Assembly (NCBI RefSeq): GCF_010731655.1
Contig: NZ_AP022619.1
Location: 5,146,001-5,210,000, forward strand
DNA length: 64,000 bases
Direction: 5' to 3'
From: Mycobacterium paraseoulense
GTDB lineage: Bacteria; Actinomycetota; Actinomycetes; Mycobacteriales; Mycobacteriaceae
A model generated the notes under the pieces. The model ran no database searches, had not been told where the DNA came from, and saw only the letters and a program-made list of their open reading frames with translations. Below, piece after piece: positions 43,458-52,782 of this stretch. Numbering within the stretch: the first letter of the stretch is position 1; each line of letters opens with the position of its first letter. Both the position numbers and the translations under genes were made by a program.

Positions 43458-44039
43458 CTAGACGTTCGCCCACGGGATGCGGCAGGCGTCGCCGGAGTTG
43501 AAGCCCTGTTCGGTGATGCCCAGCGCGGTGTTCATGCGGGCCCGCATGTTCTCGACGCCGATCTGATACGTCAGCTCGAACACCCCGGCGTCGCCGAAGC
43601 GGGCCCGCAGGTCGGCGACCTGCTCGTCGGTGACGGTGTGCGGATCGGTGGTCATCGCATCCGCGTAGCTGATCGCGGCCCGTTCGTCGTCGGTGAAAGC
43701 CGTTGAGGTGGCGTAGTTGTCGATGTCTTTGAGCCGCTGGATGTCGAGGCCGTCCAGGCGCTGCAGCATGGACCCGAAGTCGACGCACCAGGAGCAGCCG
43801 ATGCTGCGCGCCGTCCACAGCACGGCGAGTTCGCGCACGCTCACCGGCAGCTGCGTGGATGCCCGGTCGATCATCGTCTCGTGCACGGCGCCCGCAACCA
43901 TCAGCTTGCGATGGTGGGCGGCCACGGTGAAGGGCTCGGGAACCTGGCCGTAGCGCCGCTTGGCGATCCGGTACATCGCGCGGGTCAGCAGCCCGGCTCG
44001 CTTGGGGGACAGGGGCTCGATGCGGGTTTTCTGAGTCAT
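43458..44039 (-). CDS. Carboxymuconolactone decarboxylase/AhpD-like protein
   Basis: A 193-residue CMD-family protein. The redox motif CSWC sits in RSIGCSWCVDFGSML near residue 79, but the usual His three residues after the second Cys (CxxCxxxH) is replaced by Gly. VHETMIDRASTQLPVSVRELAVLWTA precedes it. AhpD-like proteins are peroxidase or disulfide-reducing enzymes; loss of the His suggests different chemistry. The ATG at 44039 is 8 bases after a predicted SigJ -10 element. Neighbourhood with sigJ is as expected for the ECF41 group. Confidence 0.88.
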   Translation of the reverse strand: MTQKTRIEPLSPKRAGLLTRAMYRIAKRRYGQVPEPFTVAAHHRKLMVAGAVHETMIDRASTQLPVSVRELAVLWTARSIGCSWCVDFGSMLQRLDGLDIQRLKDIDNYATSTAFTDDERAAISYADAMTTDPHTVTDEQVADLRARFGDAGVFELTYQIGVENMRARMNTALGITEQGFNSGDACRIPWANV

Positions 44040-44047
44040 ACCCCTGA

Positions 44048-44074
44048 GACGAACCGGGCCGGACAAGTGTGACG
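44048..44074 (-). promoter_or_regulatory. Predicted SigJ (ECF41) promoter of the CMD-like gene
   Basis: Minus-strand CGTCACA (44068-44074), a 16-bp spacer and CGTC (44048-44051) fit the ECF41 promoter consensus TGTCACA-N16-CGTC as I recall it, with one mismatch. The -10 ends 8 bases before the ATG, so the transcript would be nearly leaderless. No such pair was seen upstream of sigJ, the racemase or the aminotransferase. Confidence 0.6.
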
Positions 44075-44166
44075 GGCGGAATGCGCCTCGTCGGCCCCGC
44101 GCGGGTCGTACCATGCCGCTAGCCACTCGGCATCAATGACCGGTGGTCAGCAATGGGGAGCCGACG

Positions 44167-45237
44167 ATGACCGCGCTGTTCAGCCCGTGGTGGCGCGCCG
44201 ATCAGTACGACTGGCTCTCCGGTTACCTCGCTTCGCGACGTCTCAGCGGAGCCACCCGGGCGGTGATGGCATCGATCGCCGCGTCGATGGTGTTGTGCCT
44301 CCTCGCGCTGCTGGCCGGTTCGGACGGTCCCCGCGGGCAGGTCCCGGTGGCGATGACGTGGGTCGCCGTCGCCGGCGGGGTCGCTGGAGTGTTGTTGTGG
44401 GTATGGCGCTGGCCCACACACCGGCAGTCGGTGGTCTTCGCCGTCACGTGCAACACCGCGGTCGCCCTGGCGTGTCTGGCGCACCCGAACCCGCTGGCCG
44501 CCCTGATCGGGTGCATCGCTTTCGCGACGTTCGGCGCCTACATGGCGTTCTTCCACACGACGGGATTGGTGCTGTACAACTTCGCGGTGGCCGCCGCGGT
44601 CGGCTCATGGGAGGCCTTGTCGCTGGCGCGATCCGGGCACCCCAACCTTGCCGGGGTGGATTTGTGGCTGGTGATCGAGGTGAACATCGCCCTGCCGTTG
44701 GCGATCCGGGTCCTGGTGCGCGCCCTGTCGGGAGACCTGCTGACCGCGGACCGCGATCCGTTGACGGGCCTGCTCAACAGGCGCGCATTTCAGCACGAGG
44801 CGCTGGGGATGATCCTGGCGCGCCGGGGCATCGACTCCCACCTCGTGGTCATGCTGATCGACCTCGACAGATTCAAAGCCCTCAACGACAGGTGCGGCCA
44901 CGCCGCCGGCGACCATGCGCTGGTCCAGGTCGCGCAGGCGCTGTTGGCTGCCGCCGACGGCCAGGCGGTGGTGGCGCGAAGCGGCGGCGAGGAATTCCTG
45001 TTGGCCGGCACGTCGGCGGCCTGCAACGCCGAGTCGTTGGCCGCGCGGATGTGCCGGGCCATCGCGGCCTCGACCGCGGGCGTCACCGCCAGCATCGGCA
45101 CCGCCTGCGCCCGCCTCGACGACACGTCGGTCGAACCGCAAGCTCTTCTGGGCGAGTTGATCACCGCCGCCGACGCGGCGATGTACCAGGCTAAACGGTT
45201 GGGGGGCAACCGAAGTAGTCATCACGAACTCTGTTGA
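44167..45237 (+). CDS. Membrane-bound GGDEF diguanylate cyclase
   Basis: A 356-residue protein. Six or so transmembrane helices (about residues 33-185) form an N-terminal module, followed by a GGDEF domain (about 192-350). The active-site motif is GGEEF at 273-277, a functional variant, with DRDPLTGLLNRRAF at the domain start and DLDRFKALND for metal binding. No RxxD inhibitory site is seen upstream. It is expected to make cyclic di-GMP. ATG 44167 has GGGGAG 6 bases upstream and is preferred over GTG 44143. It faces the sdh operon convergently. Confidence 0.9.
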   Translation: MTALFSPWWRADQYDWLSGYLASRRLSGATRAVMASIAASMVLCLLALLAGSDGPRGQVPVAMTWVAVAGGVAGVLLWVWRWPTHRQSVVFAVTCNTAVALACLAHPNPLAALIGCIAFATFGAYMAFFHTTGLVLYNFAVAAAVGSWEALSLARSGHPNLAGVDLWLVIEVNIALPLAIRVLVRALSGDLLTADRDPLTGLLNRRAFQHEALGMILARRGIDSHLVVMLIDLDRFKALNDRCGHAAGDHALVQVAQALLAAADGQAVVARSGGEEFLLAGTSAACNAESLAARMCRAIAASTAGVTASIGTACARLDDTSVEPQALLGELITAADAAMYQAKRLGGNRSSHHELC

Positions 45238-45245
45238 CCCGCCGG

Positions 45246-46046
45246 TCAGCGCGTGAACATCAGCGCGCGCTTGACCTCCTGGATGGCCTTGGTGATCTGG
45301 ATGCCGCGCGGGCAGCACTCGGTGCAGTTGAAGGTGGTGCGGCACCGCCACACGCCGTCCACCTCGTTGAGGATGTCAAGGCGTTCGGCGGCGGCCTCGT
45401 CGCGGCTGTCGAAGATGAACCGGTGCGCGTTGACGATCGCCGCGGGGCCGTAATAGCTGCCCTCGTGCCAGAACACGGGGCAGCTGGTGGTGCAGGCCGC
45501 GCACAGGATGCATTTGGTGGTGTCGTCGTAGCGCGCGCGGTCGGTGGGACTCTGAATGCGTTCCCGCGTCGGCGGATTCCCGCTGGTGACCAGGTACGGC
45601 TTGACCGCGCGGTAGGCGTCGAAGAAGGGCTCCATGTTGACGACCAGATCCTTCTCCACGGGCAGGCCGCGGATCGGTTCGACCGTGACGGTGAGTTGCT
45701 TGCCCTTCTTCTCGGGCAGCAGGTCGCGCATCAGCACCTTGCAGGCCAGCCGGTTGACGCCGTTGATGCGCATGGCGTCCGAACCGCACACCCCGTGGGC
45801 GCAGGAACGCCGGAAGGTCAGCGTTCCGTCCAGGTAGCTCTTGATGTAGATCAGCAGGTTGAGCAGCCGGTCGCTGGGCAGGCATGGCACCCGAAAGCTT
45901 TGCCAGCCAGCGGTTTTCGCGAAGGCGTCGGGATCGTCGGGGTTGAACCGGGCGATCTTGAGGGTCACCATCACCGCCCCATCGGGGATGGGTGGCAAGG
46001 GCGGCTCCGGTCCCCGGTCCACCTCGACATCGACGCTCTCGGACAT
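45246..46046 (-). CDS. sdhB: Succinate dehydrogenase iron-sulfur subunit
   Basis: A 266-residue SdhB carrying the three Fe-S clusters that pass electrons from FAD to menaquinone. [2Fe-2S] cysteines are in CAHGVCGSDAMRINGVNRLAC. The [4Fe-4S] and [3Fe-4S] ligands are in CILCAACTTSCP and CTECCPRGI. It has a short acidic N-terminal extension. The last gene of sdhC-sdhD-sdhA-sdhB, its ATG overlaps the sdhA stop (TGATG). Confidence 0.96.
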   Translation of the reverse strand: MSESVDVEVDRGPEPPLPPIPDGAVMVTLKIARFNPDDPDAFAKTAGWQSFRVPCLPSDRLLNLLIYIKSYLDGTLTFRRSCAHGVCGSDAMRINGVNRLACKVLMRDLLPEKKGKQLTVTVEPIRGLPVEKDLVVNMEPFFDAYRAVKPYLVTSGNPPTRERIQSPTDRARYDDTTKCILCAACTTSCPVFWHEGSYYGPAAIVNAHRFIFDSRDEAAAERLDILNEVDGVWRCRTTFNCTECCPRGIQITKAIQEVKRALMFTR

Positions 46047-47818
46047 CAGTACTTCCGCTCCTTCGGCTCGTAGCGGGTCTGCACGACGGGCTTGAAGTCC
46101 AGCGCGATGTCGCTCAGCAGATCGGGGCCCTGTTTATCGGCCCCAATTTCCTTATAGGCCATCGTGTGACGCATGTAGTTGACGTCGTCGCGGTTCGGGT
46201 AGTCCTCGCGGGCATGCCCGCCGCGGGACTCCTTGCGGTTCAGGGCGCCGACCACCGTGACCTCGGCCAGCTCCAGCAGGAAGCCCAGCTCGATGGCCTC
46301 CAGCAGGTCGCTGTTGAAGCGCTTCCCCTTGTCGTGCACGGTGATTCGGGAGTACCGCTCCTTGAGCGCGTGGATGTCGGTCAGCGCCTGCTTCAGCGTC
46401 TCCTCGGTGCGGAACACCGCGGCGTTGTTGTCCATCGTCTGCTGCAGCGCGCCGCGGATGTCGGCCACCCGCTCGTTGCCGTGCTCGTTCAAGATGTCGG
46501 CCACCCAGCCGACGACCATCGCCTCGGGATTCGGTGGCATGTCGACGAAGTCGTGCCCCCGCGCGTAATTGACGGCGGCGATGCCGGCGCGGCGACCGAA
46601 GACGTTGATGTCCAACAGCGAGTTGGTGCCCAGCCGGTTGGCGCCGTGCACCGACACGCACGCGCACTCGCCCGCCGCGTACAGGCCCGGCACCGTCGAC
46701 GTGTTGTCCCGCAACACCTGTCCGGTGACGGTGGTGGGGATGCCGCCCATCACGTAGTGACACGTCGGGTACACCGGGACCAGTTCGTGTACCGGGTCCA
46801 CACCCAGGTAGGTACGGGCGAACTCGGTGATGTCGGGCAGCTTGGCCTCGAGCACGTCCTCGCCGAGGTGGCGGACATCGATGTAGACGTAGTCCTTGTG
46901 CGGCCCGGCGCCGCGGCCCTCGAGCACCTCCAGCACCATCGAGCGGGCGACGATGTCGCGCGGCGCCAGGTCCACGATCGTCGGCGCGTAGCGCTCCATG
47001 AACCGCTCGCCCTCGCCGTTGAGCAGCCGGCCGCCCTCGCCGCGCACCGCCTCGGAGATCAAGATGCCCAGCCCCGCCAGCCCGGTCGGGTGGAACTGGT
47101 GAAACTCCATGTCCTCCAGCGGAAGTCCCTTGCGGAACACGATCCCGATGCCGTCACCGGTGAGCGTATGCGCGTTGGAGGTGGTCTTGTACATCCGGCC
47201 CGAACCGCCGGTGGCGATCACCACGGCCTTGGCGTGGAAGACGTGGATCTCGCCGGTGGCCAGCTCGTAGGCCACCACGCCGGTGGCCACCGGCCCGCCG
47301 GGCGTCTCGGTGAGGACCAGGTCGAGCGCGTAGAACTCGTTGAAGAACTGGACGTCGTGCTTGACGCAGTTCTGGTAGAGCGTCTGCAGGATCATGTGGC
47401 CGGTGCGGTCGGCCGCGTAGCACGCCCGGCGGACCGGGGCCTTGCCGTGTTCGCGGGTGTGCCCGCCGAACCGGCGCTGGTCGATGCGGCCCTCCGGGGT
47501 GCGGTTGAACGGCATCCCCATCTTTTCCAGGTCGAGCACCGCGTCGATGGCCTCCTTGCACATGATCTCCACCGCGTCCTGGTCGGCGAGATAATCGCCG
47601 CCCTTGACGGTGTCGAAGGTGTGCCATTCCCAGTTGTCGTCCTCGACGTTGGCCAGCGCCGCGCACATGCCGCCCTGGGCGGCGCCGGTGTGGCTGCGGG
47701 TGGGGTACAGCTTGGTCAACACCGCGGTGCGGACCCGCGGACCGGCCTCCACCGCCGCGCGCATGCCGGCACCGCCGGCCCCGACGATCACGACGTCGTA
47801 TCGGTGTTGCTGGATCAC
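46046..47818 (-). CDS. sdhA: Succinate dehydrogenase flavoprotein subunit
   Basis: A 590-residue catalytic subunit oxidising succinate to fumarate. The N-terminal VVIVGAGGAGMRAA binds FAD, and His43 in SHTGAAQGG is the covalent FAD attachment site. The FGGHTREHGKAPVRRACYAADRTGH and LVPVYPTCHYVMGGI segments form the active site. Length equals that of M. tuberculosis SdhA as I recall. It starts with GTG one base after the sdhD stop. Confidence 0.97.
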   Translation of the reverse strand: MIQQHRYDVVIVGAGGAGMRAAVEAGPRVRTAVLTKLYPTRSHTGAAQGGMCAALANVEDDNWEWHTFDTVKGGDYLADQDAVEIMCKEAIDAVLDLEKMGMPFNRTPEGRIDQRRFGGHTREHGKAPVRRACYAADRTGHMILQTLYQNCVKHDVQFFNEFYALDLVLTETPGGPVATGVVAYELATGEIHVFHAKAVVIATGGSGRMYKTTSNAHTLTGDGIGIVFRKGLPLEDMEFHQFHPTGLAGLGILISEAVRGEGGRLLNGEGERFMERYAPTIVDLAPRDIVARSMVLEVLEGRGAGPHKDYVYIDVRHLGEDVLEAKLPDITEFARTYLGVDPVHELVPVYPTCHYVMGGIPTTVTGQVLRDNTSTVPGLYAAGECACVSVHGANRLGTNSLLDINVFGRRAGIAAVNYARGHDFVDMPPNPEAMVVGWVADILNEHGNERVADIRGALQQTMDNNAAVFRTEETLKQALTDIHALKERYSRITVHDKGKRFNSDLLEAIELGFLLELAEVTVVGALNRKESRGGHAREDYPNRDDVNYMRHTMAYKEIGADKQGPDLLSDIALDFKPVVQTRYEPKERKY

Positions 47819-47819
47819 C

Positions 47820-48290
47820 TCAGCCTCCGATATTCGGGTCGAATGTCACCAGCACGTAGGTGCCGAGCACCAATGTGAAACCCATCGACAGCAGCAGCAG
47901 GCTGTTGAGCCAGAAGCGGGTGCTGTCCTTGCGGCTGTAGTCGTCGATGATGGTGCGCAGGCCGTTGCCGCCGTGCAACTGCGCCAGCCACAGCAGCGCC
48001 AGATCCCAGAATTGCCAGAACGGCGAGGCCCAGCGCTGCGCCACGTAATTGAAGTCGATGCGGTACACGCCGTCGTCCCACATCAGCATGATGAACAGGT
48101 GGCCGACGGCCAGGACGATCAGCGCGACCCCGGAGAACCGCATGAACAGCCACGCGAACTTCTCGAAGTTGGGGATGCCGGCCCGGCGCCGCGGTGAGCG
48201 CGGGTTGTCGAGGCTGGCCGGCCGGTCGTGACTGCGCTGCCGCACCGGGGCCACCTGGCCCCGGCCCAGCTGCAGGTCGGGGGAGCTCAT
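47820..48290 (-). CDS. sdhD: Succinate dehydrogenase membrane anchor SdhD
   Basis: A 156-residue membrane anchor with three helices (about 53-75, 92-112, 128-150). The conserved FEKFAWLFMRFSGVALIVLAVGHLFIML carries a His that can ligate haem b. The ATG at 48290 overlaps the sdhC stop by 4 bases. The N-terminal 45 residues are hydrophilic and poorly conserved. Confidence 0.94.
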   Translation of the reverse strand: MSSPDLQLGRGQVAPVRQRSHDRPASLDNPRSPRRRAGIPNFEKFAWLFMRFSGVALIVLAVGHLFIMLMWDDGVYRIDFNYVAQRWASPFWQFWDLALLWLAQLHGGNGLRTIIDDYSRKDSTRFWLNSLLLLSMGFTLVLGTYVLVTFDPNIGG

Positions 48291-48745
48291 CGGAGGTGCT
48301 CGGCGATATGAATGCCGGTCACCACGCCGGCCGGGACCATGAGGAGCAGGAAGACGACGCCGACGATCCAGAACATCAGCTTCTGGTAGCGGGTGCCCTC
48401 GGACCAGAAGTCGATGAGGATGACGCGGATGCCGTTGAGCCCGTGGAATGCCACCGCGGCCACCAGGCCGTACTCCATCAGGCCGACGACCGGGGTCTGA
48501 TAGTCGTGGATCACCGCGTTGTAGGTCTGCGGGCTGACCCGCAGCATCGCGGCGTCCAGCACGTGGACGAACAGGAAGAAGAAGATGGTCGCGCCGCTGA
48601 TGCGATGCAACACCCACGACCACATGCCCGGGTCGCCCCGATACAGGGTTCGGGGTGGACGTCGCTTGCGCGAGGGTGCAGATTCTTTTGCCGGATCCGC
48701 GGTCGTCGCCTGTGTGGTCACCCAGTCCTCACCGCCTTCTGACAT
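48287..48745 (-). CDS. sdhC: Succinate dehydrogenase cytochrome b subunit SdhC
   Basis: A 152-residue cytochrome b-type anchor. Homology to M. tuberculosis SdhC (about 112 residues) begins at MWSWVLHRISGATIFFFLFVHVLDA, residue 41 here, so an internal start at that ATG is possible. The 40-residue basic extension includes TLYRGDPG, seen in longer homologues, which favours the upstream ATG. It heads the sdhCDAB operon. The 121-bp gap to divergent cdd must contain both promoters. Confidence 0.92.
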   Translation of the reverse strand: MSEGGEDWVTTQATTADPAKESAPSRKRRPPRTLYRGDPGMWSWVLHRISGATIFFFLFVHVLDAAMLRVSPQTYNAVIHDYQTPVVGLMEYGLVAAVAFHGLNGIRVILIDFWSEGTRYQKLMFWIVGVVFLLLMVPAGVVTGIHIAEHLR

Positions 48746-48866
48746 CGGGGCAGTTCAGCCTAACCCGGCCGGGGCGGGGTCCGCGCCGAGCAGTCCGCCC
48801 CATCCACGTGCCATGCCAGAGTTAGGGTGGCAGTCTCACGTCCCCTTACCCGAGCGGGGTTGCGTT

Positions 48867-49265
48867 ATGCCAGATGTCGATTGGGATGCGCTGCGTCACA
48901 AGGCAATCGGTGCCGCGGCGGGGGCCTACGCGCCGTACTCGCGGTTCCCGGTGGGGGCGGCCGCGCTGGTCGACGACGGCCGCGTGGTCACCGGCTGCAA
49001 TGTGGAAAACATCTCATATGGCCTTGGTCTCTGCGCCGAATGCGGTGTGGTGTGCGCCCTACACACGACCGGCGGCGGCCGGCTGATCGCGTTGGCCTGC
49101 GTCGACGGCCGGGGGGCCACGCTGATGCCGTGCGGGCGATGCCGCCAGGTGCTGCTCGAACACGGCGGCCCCGGCCTGCTGATCGACCATCCGGCCGGGC
49201 CGCGACCCCTCGGCGAACTGCTCCCCGACGCCTTCAGCGCCGACCTGCCACGGGAAGCCCGTTGA
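48867..49265 (+). CDS. cdd: Cytidine deaminase
   Basis: A 132-residue homotetrameric-type zinc enzyme turning cytidine and deoxycytidine into uridine and deoxyuridine. Zinc ligands lie in CAECGVV and PCGRCRQ, and the catalytic Glu is in NVENISYG-CAEC. The ATG 48867 gives the length of the M. tuberculosis enzyme. Its TGA overlaps the TTG start of deoA, the first link of a cdd-deoA-add salvage operon. Confidence 0.96.
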   Translation: MPDVDWDALRHKAIGAAAGAYAPYSRFPVGAAALVDDGRVVTGCNVENISYGLGLCAECGVVCALHTTGGGRLIALACVDGRGATLMPCGRCRQVLLEHGGPGLLIDHPAGPRPLGELLPDAFSADLPREAR

Positions 49266-50548
49266 CCGACTTCGACTTCGACGCGCCGACCGTGATCCGG
49301 ACCAAGCGCGACGGCGGCAGGCTGTCCGACGCCGCGATCGAGTGGGTCATCGACGCCTACACCGACGGCCGGGTCGCCGAGGAACAGATGTCGGCGCTGC
49401 TGATGGCGATCTTCCTGCGCGGCATGGACCGCGACGAGACCGCCAGCTGGACCGCGGCGATGCTGGCGTCCGGCGACCGGCTCGACTTCCGCGACCTGCG
49501 GACCCCGACGGTGGACAAGCACTCCACGGGCGGCGTGGGGGACAAGATCACCCTGCCGCTGGTGGCTGTCGTCGCGGCCTGCGGCGCGGCGGTGCCCCAG
49601 GCGTCGGGGCGGGGGCTCGGGCACACCGGCGGCACGCTGGACAAGCTCGAGTCCATCGCCGGGTTCACCGCGGCGCTGCCCAACCGGCGGGTGCGCGAGC
49701 AACTCCGCGACGTCGGCGCGGCCATCTTCGCCGCCGGGGAGCTGGCACCGGCCGACGCCAAGCTCTACGCGCTGCGCGACGTCACCGCCACCGTCGAGTC
49801 GCTGCCGCTGATCGCCAGCTCGGTGATGAGCAAGAAGCTGGCCGAGGGGGCCGGGGCGCTGGTGCTCGACGTGAAGGTCGGCTCCGGGGCGCTGCTGAGC
49901 TCGCCGGAGCGGTGCCGCGAACTGGCCCACACCATGGTGGAGCTGGGCGCCGCGCACGGGGTGCCCACCCGCGCGCTGTTGACCGACATGAACGTCCCGC
50001 TCGGCGCGACCGTCGGGAACGCCCTCGAGGTCGCCGAGTCGCTGGACGTGCTGGCCGGCGGCGGCCCGCCCGACGTGGTCGAGCTGACGCTGCGGCTGGC
50101 CGGCGAGATGCTCGAGCTGGCCGGGCTGGACGGCCGCGACCCCGCCGACACGCTGCGCGACGGCACCGCGATGGACCGGTTTCGCCGGATGATCGCCGCG
50201 CAGGGCGGTGATTTGTCGGTTCCGTTGCCGATCGGTGCGCATTCCGACACCGTGACCGCCGCGCGGGGCGGCACAATGGGCGATATCGACGCGATGGCAG
50301 TGGGGCTGGCGGCTTGGCGGCTCGGCGCGGGCAGGTCCCGTCCGGGCGAACGGGTGCAGGCCGGCGCCGGCGTCCGGATCCACCGCCGCCCCGGCGAGCC
50401 GGTCACCGCCGGTGCGCCGCTGTTCACCGTGTACACCGACACCCCGGAGCGACTCGGCGCCGCGCTGGCCGAGCTGGACCGCGGCTACAGCGTCGGTGAC
50501 GCGCCGCCGGCCGCGCGGCCCCTGATCATCGATCGGATCGTCACGTGA
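49262..50548 (+). CDS. deoA: Thymidine phosphorylase
   Basis: A 428-residue phosphorylase cleaving thymidine or deoxyuridine to base and deoxyribose-1-phosphate. The family signature [21 protein letters not shown] is near residues 117-137, and [15 protein letters not shown] binds phosphate near 85. TTG 49262 is the start: it overlaps the cdd stop (TTGA) and matches the start of the M. tuberculosis protein. The stop overlaps the GTG of add. Confidence 0.96.
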   Translation: MTDFDFDAPTVIRTKRDGGRLSDAAIEWVIDAYTDGRVAEEQMSALLMAIFLRGMDRDETASWTAAMLASGDRLDFRDLRTPTVDKHSTGGVGDKITLPLVAVVAACGAAVPQASGRGLGHTGGTLDKLESIAGFTAALPNRRVREQLRDVGAAIFAAGELAPADAKLYALRDVTATVESLPLIASSVMSKKLAEGAGALVLDVKVGSGALLSSPERCRELAHTMVELGAAHGVPTRALLTDMNVPLGATVGNALEVAESLDVLAGGGPPDVVELTLRLAGEMLELAGLDGRDPADTLRDGTAMDRFRRMIAAQGGDLSVPLPIGAHSDTVTAARGGTMGDIDAMAVGLAAWRLGAGRSRPGERVQAGAGVRIHRRPGEPVTAGAPLFTVYTDTPERLGAALAELDRGYSVGDAPPAARPLIIDRIVT

Positions 50549-51636
50549 GGACCCCCCTGGGCCTCGAGCAGATCAGGAAGGCGCCCAAGGCGCTGCTGCA
50601 CGATCACCTCGACGGCGGACTGCGACCTTCGACCGTGGTGGAGATCGCCGGCCAGGTCGGCTACGACGGGTTGCCCACCACCGACGTCGACGAGCTGGCC
50701 ACCTGGTTTCGCACCCAGTCGCACAGCGGCTCGCTGGAGCGCTACTTAGAGCCGTTCTCCCACACCGTGGCGGTGATGCAGACACCAGAGGCCCTGCACC
50801 GCGTCGCCTACGAGTGCGTGGAAGACCTGGCCGCCGACTCCGTCGTTTACGCCGAGGTCCGGTTCGCGCCCGAGTTGCACATCGACCGGGGGCTGTCCTT
50901 CGATGCGATCGTCGACGCCGTGCTGGCCGGTTTCGCCGACGGGGAGAAGGCCTGCGCCGCCGCGGGCCGGCCGATCGTGGTGCGGCTGCTGGTGACCGCC
51001 ATGCGGCACGCCGCGGTGTCCCGCGAGATAGCCGCGCTGGCGATCCGGTTCCGGGACAAGGGCGTCGTCGGTTTCGACATCGCGGGCGCCGAGGCCGGCA
51101 ACCCGCCGACGCGACACCTGGACGCCTTCGAATACATGCGAGACCACAACGCGCGCTTCACCATTCACGCGGGCGAGGCGTTCGGGCTGCCCTCGATTCA
51201 CGAGGCGATCGCGTTCTGCGGCGCCGACCGCCTGGGCCACGGCGTACGCATCGTCGACGACATCGACATCCTCGGCGACGGCCGGGTCCGATTGGGCAGG
51301 CTGGCATCGATTCTGCGGGACAAGCGAATTCCGTTGGAGCTGTGTCCCAGCTCCAACGTGCAGACCGGTGCGGTGAAAAGTATCGCGGACCATCCGTTCG
51401 ACCTGCTGGCCCGCACGCGCTTCCGGGTGACCGTCAACACGGACAACCGGTTGATGAGTGACACCTCGATGAGCCTCGAAATGCACCGGCTGGTACAGGC
51501 TTTCGGCTACGGGTGGAGCGACCTGGAGCGGTTCACCATCAACGCGATGAAGTCGGCGTTCCTTCCGTTCGACGAGCGACTGGCGATCATCGACGACGTG
51601 ATCAAGCCGCGGTACGCCGTGCTGATCGCGGGCTGA
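50545..51636 (+). CDS. add: Adenosine deaminase
   Basis: A 363-residue TIM-barrel metallo-deaminase converting adenosine to inosine. The N-terminal zinc ligands are His19 and His21 in [21 protein letters not shown] carries another His and the catalytic Glu, and [11 protein letters not shown] and VNTDNRLMS close the active site. The latter has Asn where Asp-Asp is usual (VNTDN versus LNTDDP), still with the metal Asp. It is the last gene of cdd-deoA-add, coupled by GTGA overlap and followed by a strong hairpin. Confidence 0.95.
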   Translation: MRTPLGLEQIRKAPKALLHDHLDGGLRPSTVVEIAGQVGYDGLPTTDVDELATWFRTQSHSGSLERYLEPFSHTVAVMQTPEALHRVAYECVEDLAADSVVYAEVRFAPELHIDRGLSFDAIVDAVLAGFADGEKACAAAGRPIVVRLLVTAMRHAAVSREIAALAIRFRDKGVVGFDIAGAEAGNPPTRHLDAFEYMRDHNARFTIHAGEAFGLPSIHEAIAFCGADRLGHGVRIVDDIDILGDGRVRLGRLASILRDKRIPLELCPSSNVQTGAVKSIADHPFDLLARTRFRVTVNTDNRLMSDTSMSLEMHRLVQAFGYGWSDLERFTINAMKSAFLPFDERLAIIDDVIKPRYAVLIAG

Positions 51637-51638
51637 CG

Positions 51639-51665
51639 CCGCTCGCCCGAAAAACGGGCGAGCGG
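51639..51665. terminator. Hairpin between add and the convergent GlsB-like gene
   Basis: CCGCTCGCCCG (51639-51649), loop AAAAA, and CGGGCGAGCGG (51655-51665) form a perfect 11-bp GC-rich stem. It lies 3 bp after the add stop and 14 bp from the stop of the convergent gene. There is no U-tract, as is common for mycobacterial terminators. It can act for both directions. Confidence 0.75.
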
Positions 51666-51678
51666 CCCAGCTTTCGGC

Positions 51679-51963
51679 TCAGCGGGTGAGGCGCGTGCCC
51701 GTGCGACGCCCCGTCAGCGCCTCGTAGAGCGCGATCAAGACGATGGCGGCGCCGACTCCGATGAAGAACGGAATCCACGCGATGCCGCCATTGGCGTTGT
51801 GGTATCCGAACTGGCTGGCGACCGCCGAGCCGATCAAACCGCCCACGGCGCCGATCACGACGGTCATGATCATGCCGACGTTCTGTTTACCCGGCATCAC
51901 CAGACGCGCGACCACACCGATGATGGCGCCCACGATGATGGCGAGGATGATGGATCCGACCAT
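51679..51963 (-). CDS. GlsB/YeaQ/YmgE-type small membrane protein
   Basis: A 94-residue protein with three hydrophobic segments and the family pattern GAIIGVVARLVMPGKQNVG, IGAVGGLIGSAVA. Such transglycosylase-associated proteins are stress-related small membrane proteins without proven enzyme activity. The ATG at 51963 has AGGAG 6 bases upstream, so the longer open frame to 52002 is rejected. It is monocistronic by position. Confidence 0.92.
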   Translation of the reverse strand: MVGSIILAIIVGAIIGVVARLVMPGKQNVGMIMTVVIGAVGGLIGSAVASQFGYHNANGGIAWIPFFIGVGAAIVLIALYEALTGRRTGTRLTR

Positions 51964-52061
51964 TTCAGCTCCTGTCATAACGGCTCCCGGGGTGGGCGCC
52001 ATCTTCGAGGGGGACTTCCCCGAAAAGACGGACTTCTAACACAATTCGGTCGGAAGCCAGA

Positions 52062-52721
52062 TCAGGCGAGCCCGATGGCGCGCACCGTGCCGGCCAGGTG
52101 CGTCTGCACCGCGCGCAGCGCTCGCGGGCCGTCGCCGTCGCGCAGCGCCTCGGCGATCTCGCGGTGCTCGTCCAGGATCGTCGTCACCCGGTCGGGTTCG
52201 CGCAGCGCCGACTCGCCGATCATGCGCATCTGACGATCCCGCAGCGACGCATAGAAACCCGACAGGATGGCGTTCCCCGACTCGGCCAGCGTCACGGCGT
52301 GGAAGGCGCGGTCGGCGTCGAGGAACTCGGCCCAATCGGCGCGGTCGACGGCGGTGCGCTGCCGCGCCAGCTCGCCCGACAACCGCTCGAAGACCGCGGC
52401 GCACGCGGCCGGCCCGCGGCCCACCACCTTCGTCGCGGCGAACTGCTCGAGCACCAGCCGCGCCTCCATCACCGAGCGGACCTCGTCCGGCGACACGGGG
52501 ACCACCAGGGCGCCGCGCTGCGGGTAGAGCCGCAGCAGCCCGTCGGCCTCCAGCCGCAGGAACGCCTCGCGCACCGGGGTGCGGGACATTCCCAGCGCCG
52601 CGGCGACGTCGCCCTCGCTGATCAGCTCCCCGCCCGGGAACGCGCCGGTGAGCACCTGCGTCTTGACGTAATCGAGCGCGCGGTCCTTGGCCGTGACCGG
52701 CCTGGGGTTCCCCGTTGCCAC
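52062..52721 (-). CDS. GntR-family (FadR/FCD type) transcriptional regulator
   Basis: A 219-residue regulator. The N-terminal winged helix (about residues 10-75) contains GELISEGDVAAALGMSRTPVREAFLRLEADGLL, the classical GntR recognition region. The all-helical FCD domain (about 85-215) has metal-site candidates Asp in DADRAFHAVTL and His in EHREIAEAL and HLAGTVR. The GTG start 52721 is the first before the domain. It is divergent from the bicupin gene with 141 bp between, so that gene is its most likely target. Confidence 0.92.
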   Translation of the reverse strand: MATGNPRPVTAKDRALDYVKTQVLTGAFPGGELISEGDVAAALGMSRTPVREAFLRLEADGLLRLYPQRGALVVPVSPDEVRSVMEARLVLEQFAATKVVGRGPAACAAVFERLSGELARQRTAVDRADWAEFLDADRAFHAVTLAESGNAILSGFYASLRDRQMRMIGESALREPDRVTTILDEHREIAEALRDGDGPRALRAVQTHLAGTVRAIGLA

Positions 52722-52782
52722 TGCAGCCTTCCGGTAGCTAAGTCGTATCCCAGCAGTGTGGTGACGGTACACCAACTCGGCA

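Noticed and set aside
48585..48866. N-terminal extension of cytidine deaminase
   Set aside because: It is antisense to sdhC and its promoter region; the ATG at 48867 matches the known enzyme start.
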